64,000 nt of DNA, from contig NZ_JANHMP010000003.1 of NCBI RefSeq assembly GCF_024609265.1, positions 299,497 through 363,496 on the forward strand, given 5' to 3'. Below the pieces are notes generated by a model, which searched no databases, had not been told where the DNA came from, and saw only the letters and a program-made list of their open reading frames with translations. This document shows, one piece after another, positions 1 to 7,910 of the stretch. A program made the translations under genes and the position numbers. Origin of the DNA: Geothrix campi. Its GTDB lineage: Bacteria; Acidobacteriota; Holophagae; Holophagales; Holophagaceae. Numbering within the stretch: the stretch's first letter is position 1; each line of letters starts with the position of its first letter.

Positions 1-549
1 GTAGTCCAGCGCCCGGAGCGGAGCCTGCGCCTCCGGGTCCACCGGAGGCGCGGGAGCTTCAACGACCTTCGCCACGGTGGGCGGAACGGGGACGGGACGG
101 CCCGGGTGGGCCAGCACATAGCCCGAGTAGCCGTTCGCCAGGAGCAGCGCGGACCAGCCAAGCCCCAACACCAGGGCCAGGACGCCCAGGCTCTGGTGGT
201 CCTTGCGCGCCCGGTTCATGGCCCAGAGCGCTGGCACCGCGAAAAGGGCGGCGCTGGTGGCGATCACCGCATGCCGGAACAGCAGGGCGTCCGCCCCGTA
301 GCCGGAAGCCGGCAGGGGGAAGATCCGCCCGGCGGGGATCAGGCCGAACGCCCGCCCGGCGGCGGAGCCGCTGATGAGGGCGGCGAGCAGGCCCAGCAGG
401 CCCACCCAACCGAGGTAGCGGCATACGGTCCACCAGGGCCGGATCCCGCGCCCGGCCCGCTGGGAGGCGAACAGGGCCCAAGGCAGCAGCAGTCCGGTCG
501 CCACCGGGAGGTGGGACAGCAGGGCGTGTTTGAGGGCAATCCATTCCAT
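1..549 (-). CDS. Integral membrane protein, partial (C-terminus cut by window edge)
   Basis: The minus-strand frame is open from an ATG at 549 to position 1 with no stop, so at least 183 residues are present and the C-terminus lies outside the window. The translation begins [16 protein letters not shown] and contains about four hydrophobic segments separated by short Arg-rich loops, followed by a Pro-rich soluble stretch near the cut. The His/Pro-containing first helix and four-helix layout resemble DUF2231-type small membrane proteins, but I cannot name a function. An in-frame GTG lies three codons upstream (558). It is divergent from gmhA with about 90 bp between them. Alternative: a cytochrome-b561-like or DUF4405-like helix bundle. 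Confidence 0.6.
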   Translation of the reverse strand, partial: MEWIALKHALLSHLPVATGLLLPWALFASQRAGRGIRPWWTVCRYLGWVGLLGLLAALISGSAAGRAFGLIPAGRIFPLPASGYGADALLFRHAVIATSAALFAVPALWAMNRARKDHQSLGVLALVLGLGWSALLLANGYSGYVLAHPGRPVPVPPTVAKVVEAPAPPVDPEAQAPLRALDY

Positions 550-638
550 GGGACCCACGCTCGGAAGGGGCAAGACTCACCGCAGTCTGCCAGGGCTTGG
601 CGGATCCCGGGAGTGGAATTCCTGTCACAATCGGCGGC

Positions 639-1202
639 ATGAAGCAGATCCTCCTCCAGCACGTCCAGGAGTCCATCCAGCTGAAGCAGACCTTCTTCGA
701 GCAGGAGTTGGACCATATCCTCGCCCAGGCGGACGATATGACCGAACGCCTGAAGCGGGGCGGCCGCATCCTCGTCTGCGGCAATGGCGGCAGCGCCGCC
801 GACGCCCAGCACCTGGCCGCCGAGCTGAGCGGACGCTATCTGAAGGAGCGCCGTGCCCTGGCGGGCATCGCCCTCACCACGGACACCTCCGCCCTCACCG
901 CCATCGGCAACGACTATGGTTTCGACCAGATCTTCTCCCGGCAGGTGGAAGCCCTGGGCCGGCCCGGTGATCTCCTCATCGGCATCAGCACCAGCGGGAA
1001 CAGCCCCAACGTCATCCGCGCGGTGGCCACCGCGAAAGAGCTGGGCCTGCACACCCTGGGCCTCCTGGGGCGCGATGGCGGCAAGCTGGCGGGTCTGATG
1101 CACGATGTCCTGGTGGTGCCGTCCACGGTGACGGCCCGCATCCAGGAAATCCACCAGATGATCTACCACTTCTGGTGCGAGGCCCTCGATGCCCAGTTCT
1201 AA
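639..1202 (+). CDS. gmhA: Phosphoheptose isomerase (sedoheptulose-7-phosphate isomerase)
   Basis: This cytoplasmic SIS-fold enzyme converts sedoheptulose 7-phosphate to D-glycero-D-manno-heptose 7-phosphate, the first step of ADP-heptose synthesis for LPS core. The 187 residues match the family length (about 190). The phosphosugar-binding motif [10 protein letters not shown] is at 49-58 and STSGNS at 117-122. The zinc ligands expected from the E. coli enzyme are present as His58, Glu62, Gln169 and His177 with the right spacing. The ATG at 639 was preferred over an upstream in-frame start at 597 because family members begin right at this helix. The stop codon abuts a structured 270-bp repeat. 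The gene implies a heptose-containing outer membrane. Confidence 0.95.
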   Translation: MKQILLQHVQESIQLKQTFFEQELDHILAQADDMTERLKRGGRILVCGNGGSAADAQHLAAELSGRYLKERRALAGIALTTDTSALTAIGNDYGFDQIFSRQVEALGRPGDLLIGISTSGNSPNVIRAVATAKELGLHTLGLLGRDGGKLAGLMHDVLVVPSTVTARIQEIHQMIYHFWCEALDAQF

Positions 1203-1472
1203 GAGTGCCTGACAAAACCCCGACGAGGCCGCGATGACGCCAGGCAGGATGCACCGCAAGGAAGGGCACGCAGGACGATGCGGGACATCGTTCAAGGGCG
1301 CTGACGCCGCGGGGCGCCTGCCTGGCTTCATCCCTCCGGGCGAGGGCCGGCGGGCGTCGCGGTGCTTCGTCACGCTCGTCGCGCGTAGTGCCCGCTACGC
1401 ATCTCCTCGCCTTCCTCGCCTCGCTCGCCCGGCGGACCTCGCGCGGCCCCGTGGAGGTTTTGTCAGGCACTC
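1203..1472. repeat. 270-bp structured intergenic repeat, copy 1
   Basis: This non-coding element begins at the base after the gmhA stop. Its ends are a perfect 17-bp inverted repeat (1203-1219 GAGTGCCTGACAAAACC / 1456-1472). Inside is a second perfect inverted repeat of 10 bp (1239-1248 GCCAGGCAGG / 1317-1326), a small hairpin CGATG-CGGGA-CATCG near 1276-1290, and a hairpin GCGTAG-TGCCCG-CTACGC at 1383-1400. The core around GATGCGGGACATCGTTC (from 1277) and much of the right half are shared with the element at 5911-6181. The terminal arms are unrelated to those of that copy. I see no open frame of its own that is conserved between copies. Confidence 0.85.
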
Positions 1473-1481
1473 TGGGGCCGC

Positions 1482-2213
1482 ATGGTGACCGCCGCTGCCG
1501 GGCTGCTCGTCCTGGCCCTCCTCGGTCAGCCGTCGCCGACCTACTACTGGCGTGATGCCAGCGGGCAGACCCACGTCACCAACACGCCGCCACCGGCTGA
1601 CGCGGAAATCCTGGACCCCCCGCCGCCGCCCGGGGTGGAACCAGGGCGGCGGCAGCGCATCCAACCCATCCGTCCGAGCGAAAGCGCCGGCGGGCGCCGG
1701 GTCGTGCTCAATCCCATCCAGAAGCAGGCCTGGGACGCCCTGGACCAGCACCTGCTCAAGGCGCGGACCGCCAGTGACCGCCGCACCCTCGAGGCCGTGG
1801 CCGATTCCCTCATCCACGACTGCCTGTGGGGCAACGGGCTGTGGGCCATGCCCCTGGTCCCCTTCCTGGCGTTCGCCCTCATGGGCCTCCTGGGCTGGTG
1901 GCTGGCCCTCGGGCAGGCCCCCGGGCTGCGCCTCCCCGTGGTGGGCGGATTCCTGCTCCTGGGGCTCGCCTTTGGGCACCTGCTCCTGAACGTCTTCCTC
2001 TACCATCCCCAGTCGGCCCGCCTCCAGCAGAATCTGGAATTGCTCGAGGTCCACATGGGCGGACGGATGCCCCGCCCCGAACGCCATGCACTCCTGCAGC
2101 AGCGTTACCAGGCGCTTGCGCAGGCCGCCGAACCCACCCAGGTCCCCTGGCGGTTTCCGGGGGAGGTCCGCGCCCTCCGCGAAACAGTCAAGCAGGTGAT
2201 GGTTGATCCCTGA
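1482..2213 (+). CDS. DUF4124-domain membrane protein
   Basis: The product is a 243-residue protein of unknown role. An N-terminal hydrophobic segment (about 1-15) is followed by a DUF4124-type motif, YYWRDASGQTHVTNTPPP, at about 21-38. This resembles the 'W-D-G-x-x-x-x-S/T-D/N-x-P' periplasmic domain of that family. A Pro/Arg-rich linker leads to two strong membrane helices (about 120-165) and a charged amphipathic C-terminal tail. It overlaps the TTG start of hemW by 11 nt, so the two are probably translationally coupled. It starts 9 bp after the structured repeat, which must therefore lie in or just upstream of its leader. Family membership is fair; function is not known. Confidence 0.8.
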   Translation: MVTAAAGLLVLALLGQPSPTYYWRDASGQTHVTNTPPPADAEILDPPPPPGVEPGRRQRIQPIRPSESAGGRRVVLNPIQKQAWDALDQHLLKARTASDRRTLEAVADSLIHDCLWGNGLWAMPLVPFLAFALMGLLGWWLALGQAPGLRLPVVGGFLLLGLAFGHLLLNVFLYHPQSARLQQNLELLEVHMGGRMPRPERHALLQQRYQALAQAAEPTQVPWRFPGEVRALRETVKQVMVDP

Positions 2214-3393
2214 CCTTCCGCCCCCCCTGGCGGAAAGGCTGTCGGGGCTCAGGATCGCCGCCCGGTCGGAGCCCATTGGGCTCTACCTGCACGTGCCCTT
2301 CTGCCTGGATCGCTGCACCTACTGCTCCTTCGCCACCACCCGGGACCGGAGCCTCCAGCCGCAAACCACCGCCCGCCTCATCGCCCAGGTGCGGGCCTGG
2401 GGCGCCGCCCTCGACCGCCCTGCCGTGGACACGCTCTACCTGGGCGGCGGCACGCCTTCCCTGCTGTCCGCCCGGGAGCTGGCCGATCTCACGACCGCCC
2501 TGCACGATGCCTTCGATCTGACGCCGCTCGTCGAAGCCACCTTCGAGGCCAATCCGGGCACCGTGGACCTGGCCTGGCTCCAGGGTGCCCGGGACCTGGG
2601 CTGGGACCGCGTCAGCCTGGGCGTGCAGGCCCTGGACGATGGCCTCCTGGGGCGGCTGGGGCGCATCCATGGCGCCGCCCAGGCCCTGGATGCCCTGGAC
2701 CTCACGCTGCAAGCCGGGTTCCGGCGGCGCAGCGCCGACCTCATGGTGGGCATCCCTGGACAATCGCTGTCCAAAGTGGTCGAGGACGCCCGGACCCTCA
2801 CCGCCACGGGTATCGATCACCTCAGCGTCTACCTCCTGGACCTGGACAAGGCCTGCCCCCTCCGCGCCGAGATCGACGCGGGCCGCCTGGCGCTGCCCTC
2901 CGAGGACGAGGTGGCCGATGTCTTCGAGGCCCTCCAGGAGGAGCTGCCGCGCCTCGGCCTGGCGCCCTACGAGATCAGCAACTACGCCCGGCCTGGCGGA
3001 GAGTCCATCCACAACACGCGCTACTGGGAGCGCCGGCCCTACCTGGGCCTGGGCCCGAGCGCGGCCTCGCAACTAGGGGACTTCCGGTGGACCGAATCCT
3101 CCGTCATCCCCGCCTGGACCGAAGGGCGCGGTGAGCTCGACTTCCAGGAGCTGGATGCCGCGGAAACCCTGGCCGAAATCCCCCTTCTCGGCCTGCGCTT
3201 GCACCGCGGCGTAGATTGGGGCGCCCTGCACCGGAAGGCCGAGGCCCTGAATCTGCGGCCCCTTTGTGATGGCTGGGAGGCCCGCCTGCGAGCCCTGGCC
3301 AAAGAAGGACTCACGGTCTGGGAGGGCGACCGGGTGCGCCTCAGCGCCCGGGGCATGCTCATGAGCAACGGGATCCTGCAGATGTTCGTATGA
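2203..3393 (+). CDS. hemW: HemW-like radical SAM heme chaperone / coproporphyrinogen oxidase-like protein
   Basis: The 396-residue product carries the radical-SAM cluster motif C34-x3-C38-x2-C41 in LHVPFCLDRCTYC. It also has the GGGTPS SAM-binding motif and the HemW hallmark HNTRYW before the C-terminal region. HemW proteins bind heme and deliver it to target proteins; they lack true HemN activity, although annotation as HemN-like is common. The start is a TTG at 2203, inside the end of the previous gene. It has a good AGGTG Shine-Dalgarno at 2194-2198, and there is no ATG or GTG near the conserved N-terminus. It is the middle gene of a three-gene plus-strand run; the next gene starts in an ATGA overlap. 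Confidence 0.9.
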   Translation: MIPDLPPPLAERLSGLRIAARSEPIGLYLHVPFCLDRCTYCSFATTRDRSLQPQTTARLIAQVRAWGAALDRPAVDTLYLGGGTPSLLSARELADLTTALHDAFDLTPLVEATFEANPGTVDLAWLQGARDLGWDRVSLGVQALDDGLLGRLGRIHGAAQALDALDLTLQAGFRRRSADLMVGIPGQSLSKVVEDARTLTATGIDHLSVYLLDLDKACPLRAEIDAGRLALPSEDEVADVFEALQEELPRLGLAPYEISNYARPGGESIHNTRYWERRPYLGLGPSAASQLGDFRWTESSVIPAWTEGRGELDFQELDAAETLAEIPLLGLRLHRGVDWGALHRKAEALNLRPLCDGWEARLRALAKEGLTVWEGDRVRLSARGMLMSNGILQMFV

Positions 3394-4277
3394 CGTATCT
3401 CGGCGAAAGTGCCGCCCTTCTTACCTCTGCCTGCTGGGCCCTCAATTCCGTCTGCTTCACGGTGGCCGGACGCCGCGTGGGTTCAGCCAGCGTGAACCTG
3501 ACCCGCCTGCTCATGGCCTGGGGTGTGCTGCTCCTGCTTCACCTGGGCCTCTACGGCACCCTCTTCCCCCTGCAGGCGGGCGGCGCACGCCTGGGCTGGC
3601 TGGGCGTGTCGGGCCTCATCGGCTTCGCCCTGGGCGACGCGGTGCTGTTCGAGTCGTTCCTGCTCATCGGCCCCCGGCTGGCGATGCTGCTCATGACCCT
3701 CTCGCCCATCTTCAGCGCCCTGCTGGCCTGGCTTTTCCTCGGCCAGAACCTGAGCCTGCCCAAGATCCTCGCCATGCTCGTCACCCTCGGTGGCATCGCC
3801 TGGGTGGTGTGGGGCGATGGCGAGCACGAGGCCCACCCCCACCTGTGGCGGGGCGTCCTCCTGGGTGCGGGTGGCGCCCTGGGGCAATCGGTCGGTCTCG
3901 TCTTCAGCATGAAGGGTCTGGCGGGAGACTTCCCGCCCATCTCGGCCAACCTCATCCGCGTGACCGCGGGCCTGGCGGCCCTGCTGCTCTACTTCGGAGC
4001 CACGGGGCGCCTGCGTGGCACCCTGGGCGGCCTGCGGGATGGCCGCGCCACGGCCTTCATCAGCCTCGGCGCCGTTACGGGCCCGGTGCTGGGCGTGGTT
4101 CTGTCCCTCGTCGCCATCGCCAAGGCCCCCATGGGCGTGGCGGCCACGCTGATGTCCCTGTCGCCGGTCATCCTGCTGCCCGTGGCCCACTTCGTCTTCA
4201 AGGAGAAGGTCGGCGGCCATGCGATCCTGGGCACCCTGCTGGCCCTCGCCGGCGCCGCAGCTCTATTCTTCGTGTAA
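3390..4277 (+). CDS. EamA/DMT-family transporter
   Basis: The 295-residue product is almost entirely hydrophobic, with about ten predicted helices arranged as two EamA repeats. Each repeat ends with a glycine-rich helix pair (for example MLVTLGGIAWVVWG and GHAILGTLLALAGAAALFF). This is the drug/metabolite transporter topology; the substrate cannot be read from sequence. The ATG lies in an ATGA overlap with the hemW stop, so it belongs to the same transcript. Length is normal for the family. Confidence 0.88.
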   Translation: MTYLGESAALLTSACWALNSVCFTVAGRRVGSASVNLTRLLMAWGVLLLLHLGLYGTLFPLQAGGARLGWLGVSGLIGFALGDAVLFESFLLIGPRLAMLLMTLSPIFSALLAWLFLGQNLSLPKILAMLVTLGGIAWVVWGDGEHEAHPHLWRGVLLGAGGALGQSVGLVFSMKGLAGDFPPISANLIRVTAGLAALLLYFGATGRLRGTLGGLRDGRATAFISLGAVTGPVLGVVLSLVAIAKAPMGVAATLMSLSPVILLPVAHFVFKEKVGGHAILGTLLALAGAAALFFV

Positions 4278-4288
4278 GGAGCGCTCCC

Positions 4289-5251
4289 ATGTCCCTGCGC
4301 AAGGACCCTGTCAGCTGGCTCTACCCGGCCCTCGAGCCGCACAAGGTCCAGCGCCTGAAGGTCTCGGACCTGCACGAGCTGCACTTGGAGGAGAGCGGCA
4401 ACCCGGCCGGCAAGCCCGTCATCTTCCTCCACGGCGGGCCCGGTGGCGGCACCAGCCCCAAGCACCGGCGCTACTTCGATCCGGACAAGTACCGCATCAT
4501 CCTCTTCGATCAGCGCGGCTGCGGCCAGAGCACCCCCTACGCCGAGGTGCGCGAGAACGGCACCTGGGACCTGGTGGCCGACATCGAGCAGATTCGCGAG
4601 CACCTGGGCATCGACCGCTGGATGGTCTTCGGCGGCTCCTGGGGCGCGACTCTGGGGCTCGCGTACGCCGAGAAACACCCGGAGCGTGTGACCGAGCTGA
4701 TCCTCCGGGGCGTCTTCCTGCTGCGCCAACGCGAGGTGGACTGGCTCTACCAGGAGGGCGCCAGCCGCATCTTCCCCGATGCCTGGGAGCCCTACCGCGA
4801 CGCCATCCCCGAGGCCGAGCGCGGTGACTTCCTCCAGGCCTATGCGAAACGCCTGCTGAGCGAGGACCCCGCCGTGAACCTGCCCGCTGCGAAAGCCTGG
4901 AGTATCTGGGAGGGCGCCACCAGCAAGCTCATCCCCGATCCCGACTTCATCGCCTCCTACGGCGACGAGGCCACGACGCTGGCCTTCGCCCGCATCGAGT
5001 GCCACTACTTCCTCCACAAGGGTTGGCTGGACGAGGCCCAGCTCCTGCGCGACGCCCCAAAGCTCAAGGGCATCCCCGGTGCCATCATCCAGGGCCGCTA
5101 CGACATGGTCTGTCCCATCGAAAGCGCCTGGGCCCTCTCCCAAACCTGGCCAGGAGCCGACCTCGTCATCGTCCCCGACGCCGGCCACAGCGCCTACGAA
5201 CCCGGCATCTCGCGGGCCCTGGTCGCCGCGACGGATCGCTTCGCAGGCTGA
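4289..5251 (+). CDS. pip: Proline iminopeptidase (S33 alpha/beta hydrolase)
   Basis: The 320-residue cytosolic aminopeptidase is expected to release N-terminal proline. It shows the oxyanion motif HGGPGGG (48-54), the nucleophile elbow GGSWGA with Ser117, acid Asp272 in QGRYDMVCP and His300 in DAGHSAYEP. Length and the start MSLRKDPVSWLYPALEP match bacterial Pip enzymes. The ATG at 4289 is chosen because AAGGAG lies 8 nt upstream; the same frame is open much further upstream only as a shadow of the transporter gene. It abuts the convergent DedA gene with no spacer. Confidence 0.93.
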   Translation: MSLRKDPVSWLYPALEPHKVQRLKVSDLHELHLEESGNPAGKPVIFLHGGPGGGTSPKHRRYFDPDKYRIILFDQRGCGQSTPYAEVRENGTWDLVADIEQIREHLGIDRWMVFGGSWGATLGLAYAEKHPERVTELILRGVFLLRQREVDWLYQEGASRIFPDAWEPYRDAIPEAERGDFLQAYAKRLLSEDPAVNLPAAKAWSIWEGATSKLIPDPDFIASYGDEATTLAFARIECHYFLHKGWLDEAQLLRDAPKLKGIPGAIIQGRYDMVCPIESAWALSQTWPGADLVIVPDAGHSAYEPGISRALVAATDRFAG

Positions 5252-5908
5252 TCAGCCTTTGCTTCTGTTCTTGAAGTGGTCGTACACGAACCACGCGACG
5301 CCGGCCACGATCAGCGCGCCGATGACGGCATCGAGCTTGTGGAAGTATTGGCCCAGGGTGTTCCAGCGTTCGCCGAGCTTGTAGCCGATCCACGCGAGGC
5401 CCAGGCACCAGGGCAGGCTGCCGGCGAAGGTGTACAGGTGGAAGCGGGTGCGGTTCATGCGGGCAATGCCGGCGGGCAGGGCGATGAAGGTGCGCACCAC
5501 CGGGAGCAGGCGGCCGATGATGATGGCCTCGGAGCCGAACCGCTCGAAGAACCGGTGGGCCTGGTCCAGGTGGCCCGTGTGCAGCCAGATGTAGCGGCCG
5601 TACTTCTCAATGGCGCGGCGCCCGCCCCAGGCGCCGATCTCATAGGCGGGAACACTGCCCAGGTTGCAGCCCAGCGCCCCGAACACGCCCGCGATCCAGA
5701 TCTGCGCCACCGGACTGCCCGCGCCGAGACCCAGGAAGGTGAGCTTGCCCTGGAAGGCCAGATAGCCCGCAAAAGGCATGATGACCTCGCTGGGCAGCGG
5801 GATGCAGGCACTCTCGATGGCCATGAGCAGCATGACCCCCAGCGGGCCCATGGCGGCCATGACCACCAGCATCCAGGCGATGACAGGGGCAAGGATCTTC
5901 TGCAGCAT
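5252..5908 (-). CDS. DedA-family membrane protein
   Basis: The 218-residue DedA/SNARE-associated membrane protein has the family signature region E-S-x-x-x-P-L-P-S-E near residue 33. It also has G-x-R-x-x-P-x-x-R-T-F-x-x-x-P-A-G at about 142-159, plus the re-entrant and transmembrane helices typical of the group. DedA proteins act in envelope homeostasis, and some flip phospholipids or undecaprenyl phosphate. The gene is convergent with pip; both stop codons are adjacent. The Shine-Dalgarno GAAGGA is inside the left arm of the 271-bp repeat that starts 2 bp upstream of the ATG, so the repeat forms part of this gene's leader. Confidence 0.92.
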   Translation of the reverse strand: MLQKILAPVIAWMLVVMAAMGPLGVMLLMAIESACIPLPSEVIMPFAGYLAFQGKLTFLGLGAGSPVAQIWIAGVFGALGCNLGSVPAYEIGAWGGRRAIEKYGRYIWLHTGHLDQAHRFFERFGSEAIIIGRLLPVVRTFIALPAGIARMNRTRFHLYTFAGSLPWCLGLAWIGYKLGERWNTLGQYFHKLDAVIGALIVAGVAWFVYDHFKNRSKG

Positions 5909-5910
5909 CT

Positions 5911-6181
5911 AGGGCCTTCCTTCAGACTGGGAGTGAGCCGCGACGCCGGCCAGCCGCACCCATGGCGAGGCAGCGGCCGAAGGGCGATGCGGGACATCGT
6001 TCGAGGCCGATAACGAAGCCAGGGGGGCGGCTGGCCACATCCCGGAGGGCAAGAGGCGGCGCCCGGCGCGATACTGCGTCAAGTTCCTCATCAATAGTGC
6101 CGCTATTGCCATCGTCGCTCTCCTTGTCTCGCTTGGGCGGCGCCCCTTGCGCGGCACGCCCCCAGTCTGAAGGCAGGCCCT
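5911..6181. repeat. 271-bp structured intergenic repeat, copy 2
   Basis: This is the second copy of the element seen at 1203-1472, in the same orientation. It lies in the divergent spacer between the DedA gene and smpB. Terminal arms at 5911-5931 and 6161-6181 pair over 21 bp with one mismatch but share no sequence with the arms of copy 1. The middle stem is GGCCAGCCGC (5948-5957) with GCGGCTGGCC (6028-6037). The apical hairpin is CAATAG-TGCCG-CTATTG (6092-6108). The core GATGCGGGACATCGTTC starts at 5986, 75 nt from the left end, against 74 nt in copy 1. Stem sequences differ between the copies but pairing is kept. Confidence 0.85.
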
Positions 6182-6225
6182 TGTGTCCCAAAAGAACAAG
6201 TCTAACGGGGAGTTACACTGGTCCC

Positions 6226-6681
6226 ATGAGTGAGGATCTCGTCCGCAACCGCAAGGCCTTCCACAACTACCACGTCCTCGAGACCTGGGAGGCGGGGATC
6301 GCCCTGCAAGGCACCGAAGTGAAGGCCCTGCGGGCGGGCCTGGGCCAGCTCCAGGACGCCTACGTGGATGCGGTGGCCGGTGAGTTGTGGTTGAAGCAGG
6401 CCCACATCTCCCCCTACGAGTTCGGCACCTACGCCAACCACGACCCGCTGAGGCCCCGCAAGCTGCTGCTGCACAAGGCCGAGATCACCAAGATGACCGC
6501 CAAGGTGGTGCGCAAGGGCCTCACCATCATCCCCCTCGCGATCTACCTGAACGAGCAGGGGAAGATCAAGGTGAAGGTCGCCTTGGCCGAAGGCAAGGCC
6601 GTGGGCGACAAGCGCGAGGCCCTGAAACAGCGCGAGCAGAAGCGCGAGATGGACCGCATCCGCAAGGGCGCGCGGGAGTAG
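6226..6681 (+). CDS. smpB: SsrA-binding protein SmpB
   Basis: The 151-residue small basic protein binds tmRNA and delivers it to stalled ribosomes for trans-translation. Typical SmpB features are visible: NRKAFHNYHVLETWEAGI and LQGTEVKALRAG near the N-terminus (OB-fold core), then HDPLRPRKLLLHKAEI. The Lys/Arg-rich C-terminal tail ends KREMDRIRKGARE. The start ATG at 6226 gives the family length; the longer upstream frame runs through the repeat and is not conserved. The tmRNA gene itself was not found in this window. Confidence 0.95.
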   Translation: MSEDLVRNRKAFHNYHVLETWEAGIALQGTEVKALRAGLGQLQDAYVDAVAGELWLKQAHISPYEFGTYANHDPLRPRKLLLHKAEITKMTAKVVRKGLTIIPLAIYLNEQGKIKVKVALAEGKAVGDKREALKQREQKREMDRIRKGARE

Positions 6682-6699
6682 CCCGCTCCCGGCGCGGCC

Positions 6700-7104
6700 T
6701 CAGGGATTTTCGGCGGGGGGCGGCTCGGCCGGCGTTCCAGGCGCTCCCTTCTCGAAGGCAAGGTGAACCAAGCGCGCGTCGTCCCCAAACTCGAGCCTCA
6801 ACGCCCGGTGACCTCGGAGGGGAACCGCCGCTGCCGAGCCATAGGCACCCACGGCGACGAACCCTCGCATTTCGGTCCAGCGGTAGACGAGGACCTTCCC
6901 GCCAGCCTGCACCTCATCCGGTTCTCCCAGGCGGAGCAGCACGTCCTCCCGCGTGGCCACCCCCACCTGGAGGGGGGCGGCGTACTTCTGGGTGATCCGA
7001 CCCCGCCCGGCGAGCAGGTCTCCCGTGGGAAAGGGCCAGATCAGGCAGCCGGTCTGGAGGGACAGGGCCACGGCCGCCAGGAGCAGTCCGGGTGAGCTTC
7101 TCAC
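6700..7104 (-). CDS. BamE/SmpA-like outer-membrane lipoprotein (third of tandem triplet)
   Basis: This 134-residue predicted lipoprotein starts with a GTG at 7104 that overlaps the upstream gene's stop (GTGA). The signal peptide ends with lipobox LQTGC. The mature part contains TREDVLLRLGEP, the repeat helix-turn typical of SmpA/OmlA/BamE-fold domains. It is followed by a beta strand with VYRWTEMRG and a C-terminal strand ending LRLEFGDDARLVHLAFEKG. Real BamE is an accessory of the outer-membrane beta-barrel assembly machine. Whether this paralogue works there is unknown. It is convergent with smpB, 18 bp apart. Confidence 0.8.
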   Translation of the reverse strand: MRSSPGLLLAAVALSLQTGCLIWPFPTGDLLAGRGRITQKYAAPLQVGVATREDVLLRLGEPDEVQAGGKVLVYRWTEMRGFVAVGAYGSAAAVPLRGHRALRLEFGDDARLVHLAFEKGAPGTPAEPPPAENP

Positions 7105-7481
7105 TGGGACACCACGAGGCCGTGGCGGACCAGCCTGCCATCCCCGGCGAAGACCAACACCAGGCTGCCGATGCGGTAGCCCGAGTAGACATAGATCTTT
7201 TGGGTCGGGTCCCAGCGCCGCGCCGCCGGACTCCAGGCGCCGGCCCTGTTGGGCGAGAAGGCATAGGTGAGGATCCGCTCCCCCTCGAGGTGCGCGCTGG
7301 GCGTTCCGAGCCGGAGCAGCACGTCTTCCCGCGAGGTCTTCCCATCCACCAGGAAGGCCAGCCACTCCACCTGCAACTCGGCCGGCCCCGCCTGCCTCAG
7401 CATCGGCGGGGTGCAGCCCACCGAGAGCACCAAGCCTAGAAGCGCGCCCAGAAGGGGGCCGAGCGGAAGATCCTGACCCAA
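7101..7481 (-). CDS. BamE/SmpA-like lipoprotein (second of tandem triplet)
   Basis: The 126-residue predicted lipoprotein has a short hydrophobic leader ending LSVGC. The core motif SREDVLLRLGTP and the closing strand SLVLVFAGDGRLVRHGLVV are nearly interchangeable with those of the neighbouring genes at 7500-7910 and 6700-7104. This points to local gene duplication. A Tyr-rich middle part (IYVYSGYRIG) is specific to this copy. It overlaps the following GTG start by 4 nt and follows the first member after an 18-nt gap, so all three are probably one transcript. Confidence 0.8.
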   Translation of the reverse strand: MGQDLPLGPLLGALLGLVLSVGCTPPMLRQAGPAELQVEWLAFLVDGKTSREDVLLRLGTPSAHLEGERILTYAFSPNRAGAWSPAARRWDPTQKIYVYSGYRIGSLVLVFAGDGRLVRHGLVVSQ

Positions 7482-7499
7482 GGCAGACTCCTTTTGAAC

Positions 7500-7910
7500 C
7501 TAGTCCGACGGCTGGGAGACCGCCTCTTGGACGGGAGGATCGGGCTGGCGCCGGTGCTTCACCAGGCTGTGCCTGACCAGGCGGTCATCCGGGCCGAACA
7601 CCAGCACGAGGCTTGCAGCCCGCGGATGGGGATAGGCCCACTCGCTCACCTGGCCGCCACCTGCCCGCTCCCACTCCCCACCCAGGTTCGCCGCGAAATC
7701 GTACGTGAGGATCCGGCCCCCCTCGAAGGCCGAGGAGGGCGTGCCGAGCCGCAGCAGAACCTCCTGGCGGGTGGTCTGGCCATCCTGGATGGATCCCAGT
7801 AGTCCAGCCTCGAAGGCCCGCATCTTTCCCTGGGTGACGCTGGGGCTGACACAGGCCACCCCGAAGGCGAGGCCGAAGGAGAGCATCGGTAGGAGGGCTC
7901 GAGGGTGCAT
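7500..7910 (-). CDS. BamE/SmpA-like lipoprotein (first of tandem triplet)
   Basis: The 136-residue predicted lipoprotein begins MHPRALLPMLSFGLAFGVAC with lipobox GVAC. The ATG at 7910 is chosen because an upstream extension would place 22 charged residues before the signal peptide. The core is TRQEVLLRLGTP, followed by a beta strand ILTYDFAANLGG and a closing strand SLVLVFGPDDRLVRHSLVKH, as in the two downstream paralogues. The C-terminus adds a Pro/Gln-rich tail. It is the promoter-proximal member of the triplet. The 108 bp upstream, down to the riboflavin synthase stop, hold no other gene. Confidence 0.8.
   Translation of the reverse strand: MHPRALLPMLSFGLAFGVACVSPSVTQGKMRAFEAGLLGSIQDGQTTRQEVLLRLGTPSSAFEGGRILTYDFAANLGGEWERAGGGQVSEWAYPHPRAASLVLVFGPDDRLVRHSLVKHRRQPDPPVQEAVSQPSD

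Noticed and set aside
1203-1472. Ordinary MITE explanation for the 270-bp repeat
   Set aside because: Not fully excluded, but terminal inverted repeats of one family should be similar between copies. Here they are unrelated, no target-site duplication was seen, and internal stems covary.
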